64,000 bases of DNA from Candidatus Thalassarchaeaceae archaeon (GTDB taxonomy: Archaea; Thermoplasmatota; Poseidoniia; Poseidoniales; Thalassarchaeaceae): NCBI GenBank assembly GCA_023268715.1, contig JALRLV010000005.1, forward strand, positions 1-64,000, written 5' to 3'. The position numbers and the translations under genes are program-made. The notes beneath the pieces are model-generated. The model made no database searches. It saw only the letters and a program-made list of their open reading frames with translations, and had not been told where the DNA came from. Positions 8,594 through 18,603 of the stretch are shown here, piece after piece (positions within the stretch are counted from its first letter, which is position 1; every line of letters starts with the position of its first letter).

Positions 8594-10240
8594 GTGCGAG
8601 ACGAGGTCGATTGGGATAAGGCCGCGCGCGCCAGCCTGTTATTGAAGGCGATAAGTTGCTGGCGGAAAAATTCTGATGCATGGTTCGCACACGCGTATGA
8701 AAGACTCCCAGAAACAGTACGAGTGAATCCCTTATCAGGAGACCAAGAATGGCTCGAAGACTGGTTAAAATCGTTAGACTGTGAGCCTATCGAGTGGTTC
8801 AATGGAGTCGGTTCCGCTTGGACTATGCCGTTCCCACGCGGTAAGGCTGAGGGGGAAGTAAAATCTGCCCTTGCCGCTTTACATGAAACTGGAAGATTAA
8901 CTCGGCAAGAGGCTGTGTCGATGTTGCCTGTGCTGGCTCTCGACCCGAAACCTGGCGAATATATTCTCGACCTATGCGCCAGCCCCGGGTCAAAGACTTC
9001 ACAGATTGCAGAACATCTGAATGATTCTGGCGTCGTTGTCGCGAATGAAATTGTCAGAGGTCGAGTAAATTTACTAGTTTCCAATATCCAGAGACACCGT
9101 TCGCGAAGCAATATCATCGTCAACCATGATGCACGTCATTTTCCCAAGGTTCCAGAATTTGGCTATGACCGAATATTAGTCGATGCACCCTGCACTGGCA
9201 CTGGAACCACACGCAAGAACCCCGATGTATGGTCTCGATGGAAGCCAAGTGGTGGACGCTCGATGCAGAAATTGCAAATCGATATTTTGAGTCGAGCTAC
9301 AAAACTTGTCAAATCCGGAGGACGAGTTGTCTACTCAACCTGTTCTCTAGATCCAATTGAAAACGAAGCCGTAGTTGCCGAGGTTTTGAGAAACGACTCT
9401 TCTTTGAAGCTGATTTCAGCCCATGAATTGATTCCAAAATTGCTCGCATCTGAAGGAATGACCCAATGGCCTTTGCTTTCTGATGAATGTTCAATTGTTC
9501 AGAATGGACAAGAAGATGACCGTTTCCTTTCTCCTTCTGAAAAAGAAATCATTGATGCTCTGCCTCTCTGTATGAGGGTATGGAATGATGAGTCAACAGC
9601 AGGAGGATTTTTCCTTGCTGTAATAGAGAAAAACTCCTCTACAGAAAAAGAAGCCAATATTCCAGTCAATCGGGAGTTGACGGAAGATGAATCACCCGTA
9701 GATAACGAGGATGTTCCCCAACCAATTTCATCCGAAACTAGAACAATCTTGGAAGAGCAATTGGGAGACTTACCAGACGACCTTTGGGTGCGAGGCAAGA
9801 AAGTTCTCTTATCGACTGCCCAAGCACACGAAATTTGGTCCTCTGAAAGGAGTCGAAGAGGCGGAAGGACCCGGATTCCGGGTAGGCGTTGGCGTCCTTT
9901 GAAAGTGGTTTATCTCGGCCTCGAAGTAATTCATTTACGACGTGGAGAGTTTGAACGAGTTGTTGGTTCTGCGGCAAACAAATTCGCCGATATAATCGAT
10001 AAAGGACGTACCGAAGTGCCTTCGAAAGTTATTGATTCCTTACTCTCAGGAGATGAGCCAGAACCCACTTCGGTGAGTACAAAACTATCATCTGAGAGAG
10101 GCAATTTTCTATTGGTCGATGAATCGGATGGAACCACTATTCCGGTTTGGATCGGCGGTCGAATTAGTCTGATGATGAGAACCGCAGAGGTACATGTTTT
10201 ACGACTAATAAGAGATATCATAGTCAATCAAGAAGAATGA
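8594..10240 (+). CDS. RNA cytosine-C5 methyltransferase, Trm4/NSUN2-like, with C-terminal extension
   Basis: DLCASPGSKTSQIAEHL, NHDARHFPK, YDRILVDAPCTGTGTTRKNPDVWSRW, VYSTCSLDPIENEAV; GTG start. Confidence 0.88.
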   Translation: MRDEVDWDKAARASLLLKAISCWRKNSDAWFAHAYERLPETVRVNPLSGDQEWLEDWLKSLDCEPIEWFNGVGSAWTMPFPRGKAEGEVKSALAALHETGRLTRQEAVSMLPVLALDPKPGEYILDLCASPGSKTSQIAEHLNDSGVVVANEIVRGRVNLLVSNIQRHRSRSNIIVNHDARHFPKVPEFGYDRILVDAPCTGTGTTRKNPDVWSRWKPSGGRSMQKLQIDILSRATKLVKSGGRVVYSTCSLDPIENEAVVAEVLRNDSSLKLISAHELIPKLLASEGMTQWPLLSDECSIVQNGQEDDRFLSPSEKEIIDALPLCMRVWNDESTAGGFFLAVIEKNSSTEKEANIPVNRELTEDESPVDNEDVPQPISSETRTILEEQLGDLPDDLWVRGKKVLLSTAQAHEIWSSERSRRGGRTRIPGRRWRPLKVVYLGLEVIHLRRGEFERVVGSAANKFADIIDKGRTEVPSKVIDSLLSGDEPEPTSVSTKLSSERGNFLLVDESDGTTIPVWIGGRISLMMRTAEVHVLRLIRDIIVNQEE

Positions 10241-10295
10241 ACATACGTTCAATCTACTAGCGGATTTTGAGGTGAATGTTCAATAGCCTAATGCC

Positions 10296-10769
10296 TTGAG
10301 CACAGTCTCCCGAGGGATATTCATTCTGGACGACACCGACCGTAGAATCATTGAGGTGCTGGAACGCGATGCTAGAACATCGCTTCGCCGCATAGCAGAG
10401 GAGGTCGATGTTTCTCTTGGTACAGTTAGTAATCGAGTGAAGAAATTAGAAGACAGTGGGGTCATCAAGGAGTACCGAGTGATTCTCGACTCGGATAAGG
10501 TTGGATGGGGGTTAAATGTCGTTATTGGACTAAGAATTCAGAAGGGGCGTCTAATCGAAATTCAAGAGATTATTGCCCGTGATCCAAGAGTCTACGGCGT
10601 TTACGATGTTACCGGCGAATTTGATTCGATGATTATCGCCAGAGCCAGCGATAGAAGTGACCTCGACGATTTATCGAAAAATCTGCTCTCAATGGATGGT
10701 GTCAAACGTTCGGTTACTCACCTAGTACTCAATACTGTCAAAGAGAGTCCCACATCATTTCCAAAATGA
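10296..10769 (+). CDS. Lrp/AsnC-family transcriptional regulator
   Basis: LDDTDRRIIEVLERDARTSLRRIAEEVDVSLGTVSNRVKKLEDSGVIKEY + RAM-like C-terminus. Confidence 0.92.
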   Translation: MSTVSRGIFILDDTDRRIIEVLERDARTSLRRIAEEVDVSLGTVSNRVKKLEDSGVIKEYRVILDSDKVGWGLNVVIGLRIQKGRLIEIQEIIARDPRVYGVYDVTGEFDSMIIARASDRSDLDDLSKNLLSMDGVKRSVTHLVLNTVKESPTSFPK

Positions 10770-10770
10770 G

Positions 10771-11289
10771 TTAGATTGCATCCAGTTGTTCTTCGATTAG
10801 AGATCTCAGAGTTTTTGCAAATGGTGCTAATGCTTCGACGGTTTTTCCCTCTGGCTTCATGGTTCTTAACAGAACTTTTCTGAGATTTTCATCGATTGGA
10901 ACGTCTAGTGAATTTAGTCGGTCTCGAAGAGATGTCTGAATTTGACCTCCGGTGCGGTCCCAATCCATTAGCAACATTAGAGGTGGACCGCCGTCTATTG
11001 TATTTCGAGTTCCGTATTTCTCGTAGAAATATGCTACAAGTCGAGATCTATCCCAGCCGCGATTGATCAGTTCAATCGGCCCCTTAAATCCTAGAGCTCT
11101 CAGAGCAGATTTGTCTCTCTTGCCCTCTACCAAAACTGGACATCCGGCTCCTCCTTCTGATGGCATTCGATTTCGGAGTTGACTTTCTGCGAAGGCACGA
11201 GCTGCTGCATTGAAGCGGACTTCACGATCGGGAGGGCCGGAAATTTTACCCTTATCTTGGATCCAATCACTAGCACCCATCTGTATCAC
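10771..11289 (-). CDS. Small TOPRIM-domain protein
   Basis: VLVEGKRDKSALRALGFKGPIELINRG ... LLMDWDRTGG TOPRIM signature. Confidence 0.75.
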   Translation of the reverse strand: MIQMGASDWIQDKGKISGPPDREVRFNAAARAFAESQLRNRMPSEGGAGCPVLVEGKRDKSALRALGFKGPIELINRGWDRSRLVAYFYEKYGTRNTIDGGPPLMLLMDWDRTGGQIQTSLRDRLNSLDVPIDENLRKVLLRTMKPEGKTVEALAPFAKTLRSLIEEQLDAI

Positions 11290-11357
11290 CTCTTGAACAA
11301 AAATCTCAGTTATTTCGACTAAATCTGACCTTATCCGGATGGGCTCACGTTGGTTGG

Positions 11358-12197
11358 TTGTTTGAAGTCATTTCCGACTACGTCGGACCTCTCTTCAGGA
11401 ATGACAAACCTCACACTTATGAGGGACTTTCACTCGCGGTCAGATTGGAGATAACGATGGGTCTCATCACACCTCTATACGATAGCCTCTGGAACGAGTA
11501 TCTTGCTTGGTCGGCTTTGGTTGCATTGTTCACCTTCGGGTGGCTGTATCACCACTCATTTTTCTATCGCTCTAAAGATGGGGAAAACCCCAATGTAGAC
11601 AATTTAGAGGTTGGAGTTTTTCCTGCTGAAAATGACGATCTAAAATTGGAATTGGCCTGGACTATTGTACCGTTTATTCTAATCGTCTACCTAACTTACA
11701 TCTCTTGGGCGCCACTAGACAATATTTGGGCTTCCCCAAACGGTGGACAATTTGGTGATGAATGCGATTACGATTCTCAAGATTACCTAACCTATGGTTC
11801 GGACTTATCTTTCGATCCTGAGGCTAAATTGAAGGGGGAGTACACAGCAAATTGCTACCACATTATCGAAATTACCGCTAAACAGTGGGTTTGGAGTTTT
11901 GATTGTGGAACACTCGAAGCAGAATTATGCGAGTCTGGATTCACTGAAGCAGACGGAAGAGCCGTGCCTCATCTCTCTTTACAGGCGGGGAATGCATATC
12001 TCGCATACATGACTTCTGAAGATGTAACTCATGCACCTTGGTTTGTCTCTTTGGGGGTAAAGGAAGACGTTCTTCCGGGACAGACAACCACTGTTTGGAT
12101 TCTCGCAGAGGATGTTGAGGACTTCCTTCTGCTATGTACCGAATATTGTGGAGACGACCACGCATACATGATGGCGGGCGTTAGTATCCATGCCTGA
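11358..12197 (+). CDS. coxB: Cytochrome c oxidase subunit II (CuA)
   Basis: N-terminal TMs, QWVWSF, CuA ligand motif CTEYCGDDHAYM. Confidence 0.93.
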   Translation: MFEVISDYVGPLFRNDKPHTYEGLSLAVRLEITMGLITPLYDSLWNEYLAWSALVALFTFGWLYHHSFFYRSKDGENPNVDNLEVGVFPAENDDLKLELAWTIVPFILIVYLTYISWAPLDNIWASPNGGQFGDECDYDSQDYLTYGSDLSFDPEAKLKGEYTANCYHIIEITAKQWVWSFDCGTLEAELCESGFTEADGRAVPHLSLQAGNAYLAYMTSEDVTHAPWFVSLGVKEDVLPGQTTTVWILAEDVEDFLLLCTEYCGDDHAYMMAGVSIHA

Positions 12198-12202
12198 GGG
12201 GG

Positions 12203-14530
12203 TTGAAAGATATGAGAAGAAACATTACAATTTCACGAAGTATGGTAGCTTTTCTGTTAATCTCCATAGCGATGGTCGTATCACCGGCAGTAAACTCGCT
12301 ACCAACCGGAGTAAATTATGATCAGATTAGTGCAGGGGGATGTAACTGTCACGCCGCTGCTCCAAATGCTGCGGTCATGGTGACTTTGGATGGCCTTCCA
12401 GAAGAATACAATATGTCTGAAACCTATCAGGTTACAATTTCATTCACTGGTGGCCCATCTACTGAAGGAAATGCGAATCTTGGAGGATTCAACCTTTGGG
12501 CATCCGGCGGTGAAATTACTCCTCTAGATGCAACTGTTCAATCCAATGGCCCATCTGAGGTTACTCACACTGAGGCAGGGAACGATTACACATCATGGAC
12601 AGTCGAGTGGATTGCCCCAAGCCATGGTAGAGATGTTGACTTCGTGGTCCACGTCAACTCTGTTAACGGAGATGGAAATGCTGGCCCGGAAGATCAGTGG
12701 AATAAACTGACTCTGAAGGTAGCAGGATCATTGGGTCCAGGATTAGAAGATGCAGATCCATACAAGGTATTGGCCACACTGATCATCATCTCCGGAATAC
12801 TTCTCACAATCACAGTTCTGTATGGATTCTACAGAACCAATCCTGATGCATTCGATTGGGAGCATCTAGCACCTTGGTTGACCGAGTGGCTAACCAGTAC
12901 AGACCACAAGAAGATAGGAACTCTATACTTCGTTCAAGGTCTATTCTTCCTCGGAATCGGTGGAATTCTTGCTATGATGATTAGAGTTCAACTGGCAGTC
13001 CCAGGTAATGACTTCATTTCTCAAGACCAGTACAACTCATTCTTTACACTGCACGGAACGACTATGATTTTCCTCGCGGCAATGCCTTTGATCAATGGTT
13101 TTGCAAATTGGATGGTCCCTCTTCAAATCGGTGCTCCTGACCTTGCTATGCCAAGATTGAATGCGCTATCATTCTGGCTGCAACCGTTCGCTGCATTATT
13201 GATTTTCACCGGTGTATTCACTGGAGAAGGAGCAGATACCGGATGGACAGGATATGCTCCCTACATCGTAACAGAAGGCGCACATACTGGTGTGACAATG
13301 TGGGTTGCTGGACAGATAATGCTGGTAGCATCATCTACCTTAACCGGAATTAACTTCCTTACCACAATGGCAGTAATGCGTGCGGAAGGAATGGGATGGA
13401 TGCAGATGCCATTGTTCACATGGAGTATTTTGGTTGCCAACCTAATGCTATTCCTTTCAATTCCAGCATTCGGTGTAGGGCTGATTCAAGTCTACCTTGA
13501 CAGAACAATCTCCACTGCATTCTATGACATATCTGCTGGAGGTGACCCATTACTCTGGAGTCACTTGTTCTGGTACTTCGGACATCCTGAGGTGTACGTG
13601 GTTATTGTGCCTGCATTCGGTGTTATTTCCGAAGTACTTGCCACGTCCGCGAGGCGTTCTATCTTTGGATACCGCTCCATGGTTTACGCAATGGCTGGAA
13701 TCGGAATCGTGGCTTTCATCGTATACGGACACCACATGTTTACTTCCGGAATGTCACCTTCGCTACGATTCGTAACAATGCTGACAACTATGTTAGTCGC
13801 GGTTCCTACTGGTATCAAGATCTTCAATTGGCTGAAAACTATGCACGGAGGTTCGCTTGTCTATCGCACGCACACTTTGTGGGCGCTAGGATTCTTGGTT
13901 ACCTTCACGCTTGGTGGAATTTCCGGTATGTTCTTCCCATCCATCGCCATGGATACTCACCTCCACGAGACTTACTTCGTTGTAGCTCACTTCCACTATG
14001 TTCTGGTAGGAGGTACAGTCTTCGGATTCTTCTCAGCAATATACTACTGGTATCCAAAGATGACCGGACGAATGCTAGACGAGAGATTAGGGACTCTGCA
14101 CTTCCTAACCGCATTCATCACCTACAACGGAATCTTCTGGCCTATGCACAAGCTAGGTGTTGTTGGAATGGCAAGAAGGCACCACACCTACTTCATCACA
14201 ACAGACGATTTCACAAATCTACCCGAATGGGCTGCTGAGTGGAATCTATTCATATCGGTCAGTGCATTCCTATTCTTCTTCTCTAACTTCATCATGGTTG
14301 CTAACATGTTGATTAGTCTAGTCAGGGGGGAAAAGGCTCCTGCCGACCCATGGGGTGGATGGTCATTCGAGTGGATGACATCATCACCACCACCGACTCC
14401 TTCCTTCGATTGGCACAATCCTCCAGTACTCAAGGATGCCAACGAGCACATTGCACATGAGCCAGGAAGGTTAGGGCAGTGGTTCAATCGATTGATGGTC
14501 CCCGAAGATCATGAGGAGGTGAGTCATTGA
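12203..14530 (+). CDS. coxA: Cytochrome c oxidase subunit I with exported N-terminal CxCH-containing domain fusion
   Basis: TDHKKIGTLYF, HGTTMIFLAAMP, WSHLFWYFGHPEVYVVIVPAFG, VYGHHMFTSGM, ETYFVVAHFHYVL; N-terminal signal-like segment then GGCNCHAAAP and beta-rich domain. Confidence 0.95.
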   Translation: MKDMRRNITISRSMVAFLLISIAMVVSPAVNSLPTGVNYDQISAGGCNCHAAAPNAAVMVTLDGLPEEYNMSETYQVTISFTGGPSTEGNANLGGFNLWASGGEITPLDATVQSNGPSEVTHTEAGNDYTSWTVEWIAPSHGRDVDFVVHVNSVNGDGNAGPEDQWNKLTLKVAGSLGPGLEDADPYKVLATLIIISGILLTITVLYGFYRTNPDAFDWEHLAPWLTEWLTSTDHKKIGTLYFVQGLFFLGIGGILAMMIRVQLAVPGNDFISQDQYNSFFTLHGTTMIFLAAMPLINGFANWMVPLQIGAPDLAMPRLNALSFWLQPFAALLIFTGVFTGEGADTGWTGYAPYIVTEGAHTGVTMWVAGQIMLVASSTLTGINFLTTMAVMRAEGMGWMQMPLFTWSILVANLMLFLSIPAFGVGLIQVYLDRTISTAFYDISAGGDPLLWSHLFWYFGHPEVYVVIVPAFGVISEVLATSARRSIFGYRSMVYAMAGIGIVAFIVYGHHMFTSGMSPSLRFVTMLTTMLVAVPTGIKIFNWLKTMHGGSLVYRTHTLWALGFLVTFTLGGISGMFFPSIAMDTHLHETYFVVAHFHYVLVGGTVFGFFSAIYYWYPKMTGRMLDERLGTLHFLTAFITYNGIFWPMHKLGVVGMARRHHTYFITTDDFTNLPEWAAEWNLFISVSAFLFFFSNFIMVANMLISLVRGEKAPADPWGGWSFEWMTSSPPPTPSFDWHNPPVLKDANEHIAHEPGRLGQWFNRLMVPEDHEEVSH

Positions 14531-15597
14531 GCGGCGATTACCACGATGACCATCATGCACCTCAACCATGGGGTCCACACGATTGGGGCCACGGTGCTCC
14601 ACACAATTCATTCTCGCCATTATTCATGAGTATGGGAATTGCAATCTTCCTCTTTGCAATGGCGGAGGCATGGTCCTACGGGACCTATAACCCCGGAAAT
14701 ATCCCGATGATTCTAGTTGGATTAATGGTTGTTGGATTCTCATTGTTCATATGGTGGAGACAAGATCTATCCTTCGACGGGAATTACGAACCTCGAGCAA
14801 CAGGAACTCCATTCCGTGGTATTCAGATTAGGAAAGTTGGTGTTTGGGTATTCCTAATGTCCGAAATGATGGTCTTCACATCTTTGTTCAGCACCTACAT
14901 GAGGTACAGACTGGGAATCGAAAACTGTGGTACCGTATTCGAAAGAGGAATGTTCGACCCGGTAACTAACCCAACCGGATGGCAGGAAGGTGTCGTTGTT
15001 ACATGCTTCGAGCCAGCTAGCCATCTTATCGCATCCAGTTGGTGGCACATCGCACCTGGTGCAATCAACACCTTCGCACTGATTATATCGTCATTCACAA
15101 TTGTTCAAGCACTTCGTTATGCGAAGATGCCTGACCTAGATGATGAAGCTCGAAGAAAGAAGGTCTACAGATACTTAGGAGCAACATGGTTCCTAGCAGT
15201 TCTGTTCCTTACTCTGAAAATGGTTGAATGGTTTATCGGATTCTACGTTCCAGAAATTAGTATAATTGGACTACACGAACATGACATCATCTCCCTAGTA
15301 GATGAAGGCTACACAATTAATGCCGACCACTACCAACATCACTCCTACGTTGATGAAGCAACAGGAGCACACATGGTAGCAGACATACAGGTCTCAGCAT
15401 CTCTATTCTACGTGACTACCGGAACTCACGGTGCTCACGTTGCTGGTGGAATCATTGGCTTGACTTACATGACCTACAAGGCATGGCTTGGCGGTTACAC
15501 TCCAAAGAATGCGGTATCGATTGAGTACTTCGGTCTTTACTGGCACTTTGTGGATTTGATTTGGGTACTAGTATTCCCATTCTTCTATCTTTATTGA
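14527..15597 (+). CDS. coxC: Cytochrome c oxidase subunit III
   Basis: Multi-TM, SEMMVFTSLFSTYMRYR, VTTGTHGAHVAGGIIGL, YWHFVDLIWVLVFPFFYL. Confidence 0.93.
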   Translation: MSGDYHDDHHAPQPWGPHDWGHGAPHNSFSPLFMSMGIAIFLFAMAEAWSYGTYNPGNIPMILVGLMVVGFSLFIWWRQDLSFDGNYEPRATGTPFRGIQIRKVGVWVFLMSEMMVFTSLFSTYMRYRLGIENCGTVFERGMFDPVTNPTGWQEGVVVTCFEPASHLIASSWWHIAPGAINTFALIISSFTIVQALRYAKMPDLDDEARRKKVYRYLGATWFLAVLFLTLKMVEWFIGFYVPEISIIGLHEHDIISLVDEGYTINADHYQHHSYVDEATGAHMVADIQVSASLFYVTTGTHGAHVAGGIIGLTYMTYKAWLGGYTPKNAVSIEYFGLYWHFVDLIWVLVFPFFYLY

Positions 15598-15608
15598 GGT
15601 GATTAGAT

Positions 15609-15971
15609 ATGGCACATTACAAGATATTTGGACAAGACCCTTACTGGATGAATTTCTACGGATTAATGATTCTAACACTAATCGAAGTGGCTGCTGTTGG
15701 ATTAGATCTGACTCAATTTGCCGAAGAACGTGGCACCACAGAGAAAGTTGTGACGCTTTGGATTTTGACAATAATTGCAATTCCAAAATTCATCATGATT
15801 GCAGCCATTTTCATGCACCTCTACGGTGATGCTGACTCAAAGATACTGACTATGACAGCGTTGTTCCCAGCCTTCTTCATCATTATCATGGTGTTATTCG
15901 TAGGACTTACTCACCCTGATGCCGCATCTGGTTTACCAGATTGGTGTAGACCCGGAACTTATGGTCTTTGA
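15609..15971 (+). CDS. coxD: Cytochrome c oxidase subunit IV-like small membrane protein
   Basis: 120 aa, three TMs, PKFIMIAAIFMHLYGDA, immediately downstream of coxC. Confidence 0.75.
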   Translation: MAHYKIFGQDPYWMNFYGLMILTLIEVAAVGLDLTQFAEERGTTEKVVTLWILTIIAIPKFIMIAAIFMHLYGDADSKILTMTALFPAFFIIIMVLFVGLTHPDAASGLPDWCRPGTYGL

Positions 15972-16026
15972 TTGGTCTTTGGCCACCACATAGATTCATC
16001 AAAAGGAGCCGCTACGGGTGGCCACT

Positions 16027-16112
16027 GCAGACGTCGCATAGCCTGGTATTGCGCCGGATTTGAAATCCGGTGTCCCTTGGACTCGGGAGTTCAAATCTCT
16101 CCGTCTGCGCCA
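16027..16112 (+). tRNA. tRNA-Ser (anticodon UGA), genomically encoded CCA
   Basis: Acceptor GCAGACG/CGTCTGC; anticodon arm CCGGA-TTTGAAA-TCCGG; long variable arm GTCC-CTT-GGAC; T-arm GGGAG-TTCAAAT-CTCTC. Confidence 0.95.
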
Positions 16113-16115
16113 CAA

Positions 16116-17147
16116 TCATTCATTGGGTATTGTTGATGCTCCACGAACAATTAGTTGATCACTGTGGAACTGAAGACTGCAAGGTGTAGTCAAACAAGCC
16201 TCGCCGTCGACATTGATGAATAGAGGAGGGCTGTGAGGCAGGGTATCGCTAGGATTACCATCGGAATCTACTGCACCTATTTCGAAAGATGTGCAATCTT
16301 CCATGGTAATCTTCCCCCATTTTCCGACGTGCTTACCCTTTTCAAGGGGGCCCATGACTGCTAACATTTGCAGTTTTGATAATCCTAGGCCAATAATTAA
16401 TGAAGCGTGATCTCTCTTTGGATGAGCTCCTGGGGTTACTTTGAACCCGCCACCAAAGGTTTCACACTGGCTAAGGACAAACAATCCCTGAAGTGGAACG
16501 GTTTGGGTTTCACCGCCATTGACTCGCATCCATGCTGGTTGAGTTTTCCAACCTAGAATCGCACGAATACCTAGTGCGGTATACTTGGCTTGGCCGCGAA
16601 TCCAACTATACTTGCCTGCAATTTTCATTCGATTGACAGAGCTAGTAACTCCACCATCGACCTCCAAGAATGACCAACGAACTAGATTTCCTTCTCGATT
16701 CGCTTCTCCATTACATGGATGAGGTGGTGGCACCTTGTACTGTGGTAGGTCATCTGCTGCTGGGCCCTCGGCCCGAACCGCTCCAACCGAATGATCGGTT
16801 CCATTTGCTAGCAAATCTACCGCGCCTTGAACGTCGAAAAGTGGAATTCCTAGGGCGCGGGCGAAATCATTACCGCTTCCAATAGGCAAGATACCCATCG
16901 TTTTTTTACTACCTCGTAATCCAGAGGCCACCTCGTGAACAGTACCATCTCCTCCTACTGCGACAATCATATCGTGGTCGTCAGATAGTAGTTCGTAAGC
17001 TATCTCCATTGCATGGCCAACCCGCTGTGTTTCGTGAATGTCGATTTCAAAACCTGCAGTGGTTAGTGCAGTTTCAAATTCAGGCCAACTTTTCGATGAT
17101 ATTCCGTCTCTGGCCTTTGGATTGAGGATGCAGGCTATCCTAGGCAT
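16116..17147 (-). CDS. Diacylglycerol kinase-family (DagK/YegS-like) lipid kinase
   Basis: VAVGGDGTVHEVASGL, GILPIGSGNDFARALGIP. Confidence 0.9.
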   Translation of the reverse strand: MPRIACILNPKARDGISSKSWPEFETALTTAGFEIDIHETQRVGHAMEIAYELLSDDHDMIVAVGGDGTVHEVASGLRGSKKTMGILPIGSGNDFARALGIPLFDVQGAVDLLANGTDHSVGAVRAEGPAADDLPQYKVPPPHPCNGEANREGNLVRWSFLEVDGGVTSSVNRMKIAGKYSWIRGQAKYTALGIRAILGWKTQPAWMRVNGGETQTVPLQGLFVLSQCETFGGGFKVTPGAHPKRDHASLIIGLGLSKLQMLAVMGPLEKGKHVGKWGKITMEDCTSFEIGAVDSDGNPSDTLPHSPPLFINVDGEACLTTPCSLQFHSDQLIVRGASTIPNE

Positions 17148-17204
17148 AGTTGCCTGAGGGCCAGAACTGAACTTGAATCCTCGCGAATGTAGAAGTCAAG
17201 TGTA

Positions 17205-18317
17205 ATGGGTTATTCGGGAGGTCTGAGTTGCATGGACGATGAGGCACAATTCATGCGACGAGCGATTGAAATCGCTGAACGTGGAAGGCATCGCGTAATG
17301 CCGAATCCGTTAGTTGGTTGCGTCCTAGTCAAGGATGGAAAAATCATCGCCGAGGGTTGGCATGACCACATAGGCGGCCTACATGCAGAACAGATGGCAA
17401 TTGCAGATGCGGAAGCGAAAGGAGTAGCCACTCAAGGCTCTACAGCTTATGTTACATTAGAGCCATGTAATCACTTTGGAAGGACTCCTCCATGTACAGA
17501 AGCACTACTTTGGGCGGGAGTAAAGAGGGTTGTAATCGGGGCGGATGATCCGAACCCAACAGTGCGTGGAGATGGTGCTTCAGCACTGGTAAATTCGAAT
17601 GTAAAGGTAGAATCTGGACTTCTAGCAGAAGAATGCGGTGAACAGATGAGTGAATTCATGCATTGGTGTCAAAATATGCGTCCAGAGGTCTTATTGAAGG
17701 CTGCAATCGATGCAAATGGTCGAGTTGATTGCGACCCTAATGAGCCAGCACAGCGATTTTCATCCCCAGAATCATTGGAGATTGTTCATGCACTTCGTGG
17801 AGATTCTATGGCGATTCTAGTTGGTGTTGATACCGTTGCCCGCGATGACCCCTCTTTGACAGTGCGGGGACCAGACATAGGTCCACGAAATGCGCCAACA
17901 CGAGTTGTCATAGACCCAAGTGGTAGAATCCCTACAGACTGTAAATTACTTAATGATGGTAAAGCACCAACCCTGTTAATTCATGCCGAGCCTTTTGAAT
18001 TACCGAATTCAGATGCAGAACACGTTGAACGTGCGATTCTTTCGGCTAGTGATGGAGAAATTACCATCGCTAGAATTCTAGATTATCTTGGCGATAGAGG
18101 AATTCAATCATTGTTGGTAGAAGGGGGACCAAACACTTGGAGTAGATTCCTAGCAGAGGGTCTTGTCGACAAGGCTCACCTTTGCCAATCACCTGTCGAA
18201 TTAAGTGGTAATGGGACCATATTTTCCGAGAATGATTTGAGATCCGCGGGATTGATGAAAATTAGAGAAATTGACGTGGGTGGAGATAGAATTAGTCATT
18301 GGAGGCGAGAGGATTAG
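17205..18317 (+). CDS. ribD: Riboflavin biosynthesis bifunctional deaminase/reductase RibD
   Basis: MRRAIEIAERGRHRVMPNPLVGCVLV, HAEQMAI, TLEPCNHFGRTPPCTEAL + C-terminal reductase domain (VEGGPNTWSRFL). Confidence 0.93.
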   Translation: MGYSGGLSCMDDEAQFMRRAIEIAERGRHRVMPNPLVGCVLVKDGKIIAEGWHDHIGGLHAEQMAIADAEAKGVATQGSTAYVTLEPCNHFGRTPPCTEALLWAGVKRVVIGADDPNPTVRGDGASALVNSNVKVESGLLAEECGEQMSEFMHWCQNMRPEVLLKAAIDANGRVDCDPNEPAQRFSSPESLEIVHALRGDSMAILVGVDTVARDDPSLTVRGPDIGPRNAPTRVVIDPSGRIPTDCKLLNDGKAPTLLIHAEPFELPNSDAEHVERAILSASDGEITIARILDYLGDRGIQSLLVEGGPNTWSRFLAEGLVDKAHLCQSPVELSGNGTIFSENDLRSAGLMKIREIDVGGDRISHWRRED

Positions 18318-18567
18318 CCAATCACCAGAGCAAAATTGGCTGCAACGCTTTCTTGCAAATCCACTGGTCAAGTCATTCATTGCCTACTCGATTTTTAGGG
18401 CATTCTACGGAATAGGTATTCTAATTGTGACCTATTTCATCGCTACAAGTGAGAATAATCCTTGGTGGTATTCACTAGTTTTCCTTATCTTCTCGATGAT
18501 ATTCTCAAGGGTTTTATTCCGTTGGATAAAGAATCGACGAGCTACAAAAGAACCGAGTTTTGACTAG
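18271..18567 (+). CDS. Small two-TM membrane protein (start uncertain; probably inside this range)
   Basis: Two hydrophobic segments with basic tail FRWIKNRRATKE; 5' part overlaps ribD. Confidence 0.55.
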   Translation: MTWVEIELVIGGERISQSPEQNWLQRFLANPLVKSFIAYSIFRAFYGIGILIVTYFIATSENNPWWYSLVFLIFSMIFSRVLFRWIKNRRATKEPSFD

Positions 18568-18603
18568 TGCAAATCTCATAGTCCGCTTGCATCGGACAGC
18601 TTC

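Noticed and set aside
8500-9123. 207-aa minus ORF antisense to the NSUN-like gene
   Set aside because: The opposite strand carries clear methyltransferase motifs.
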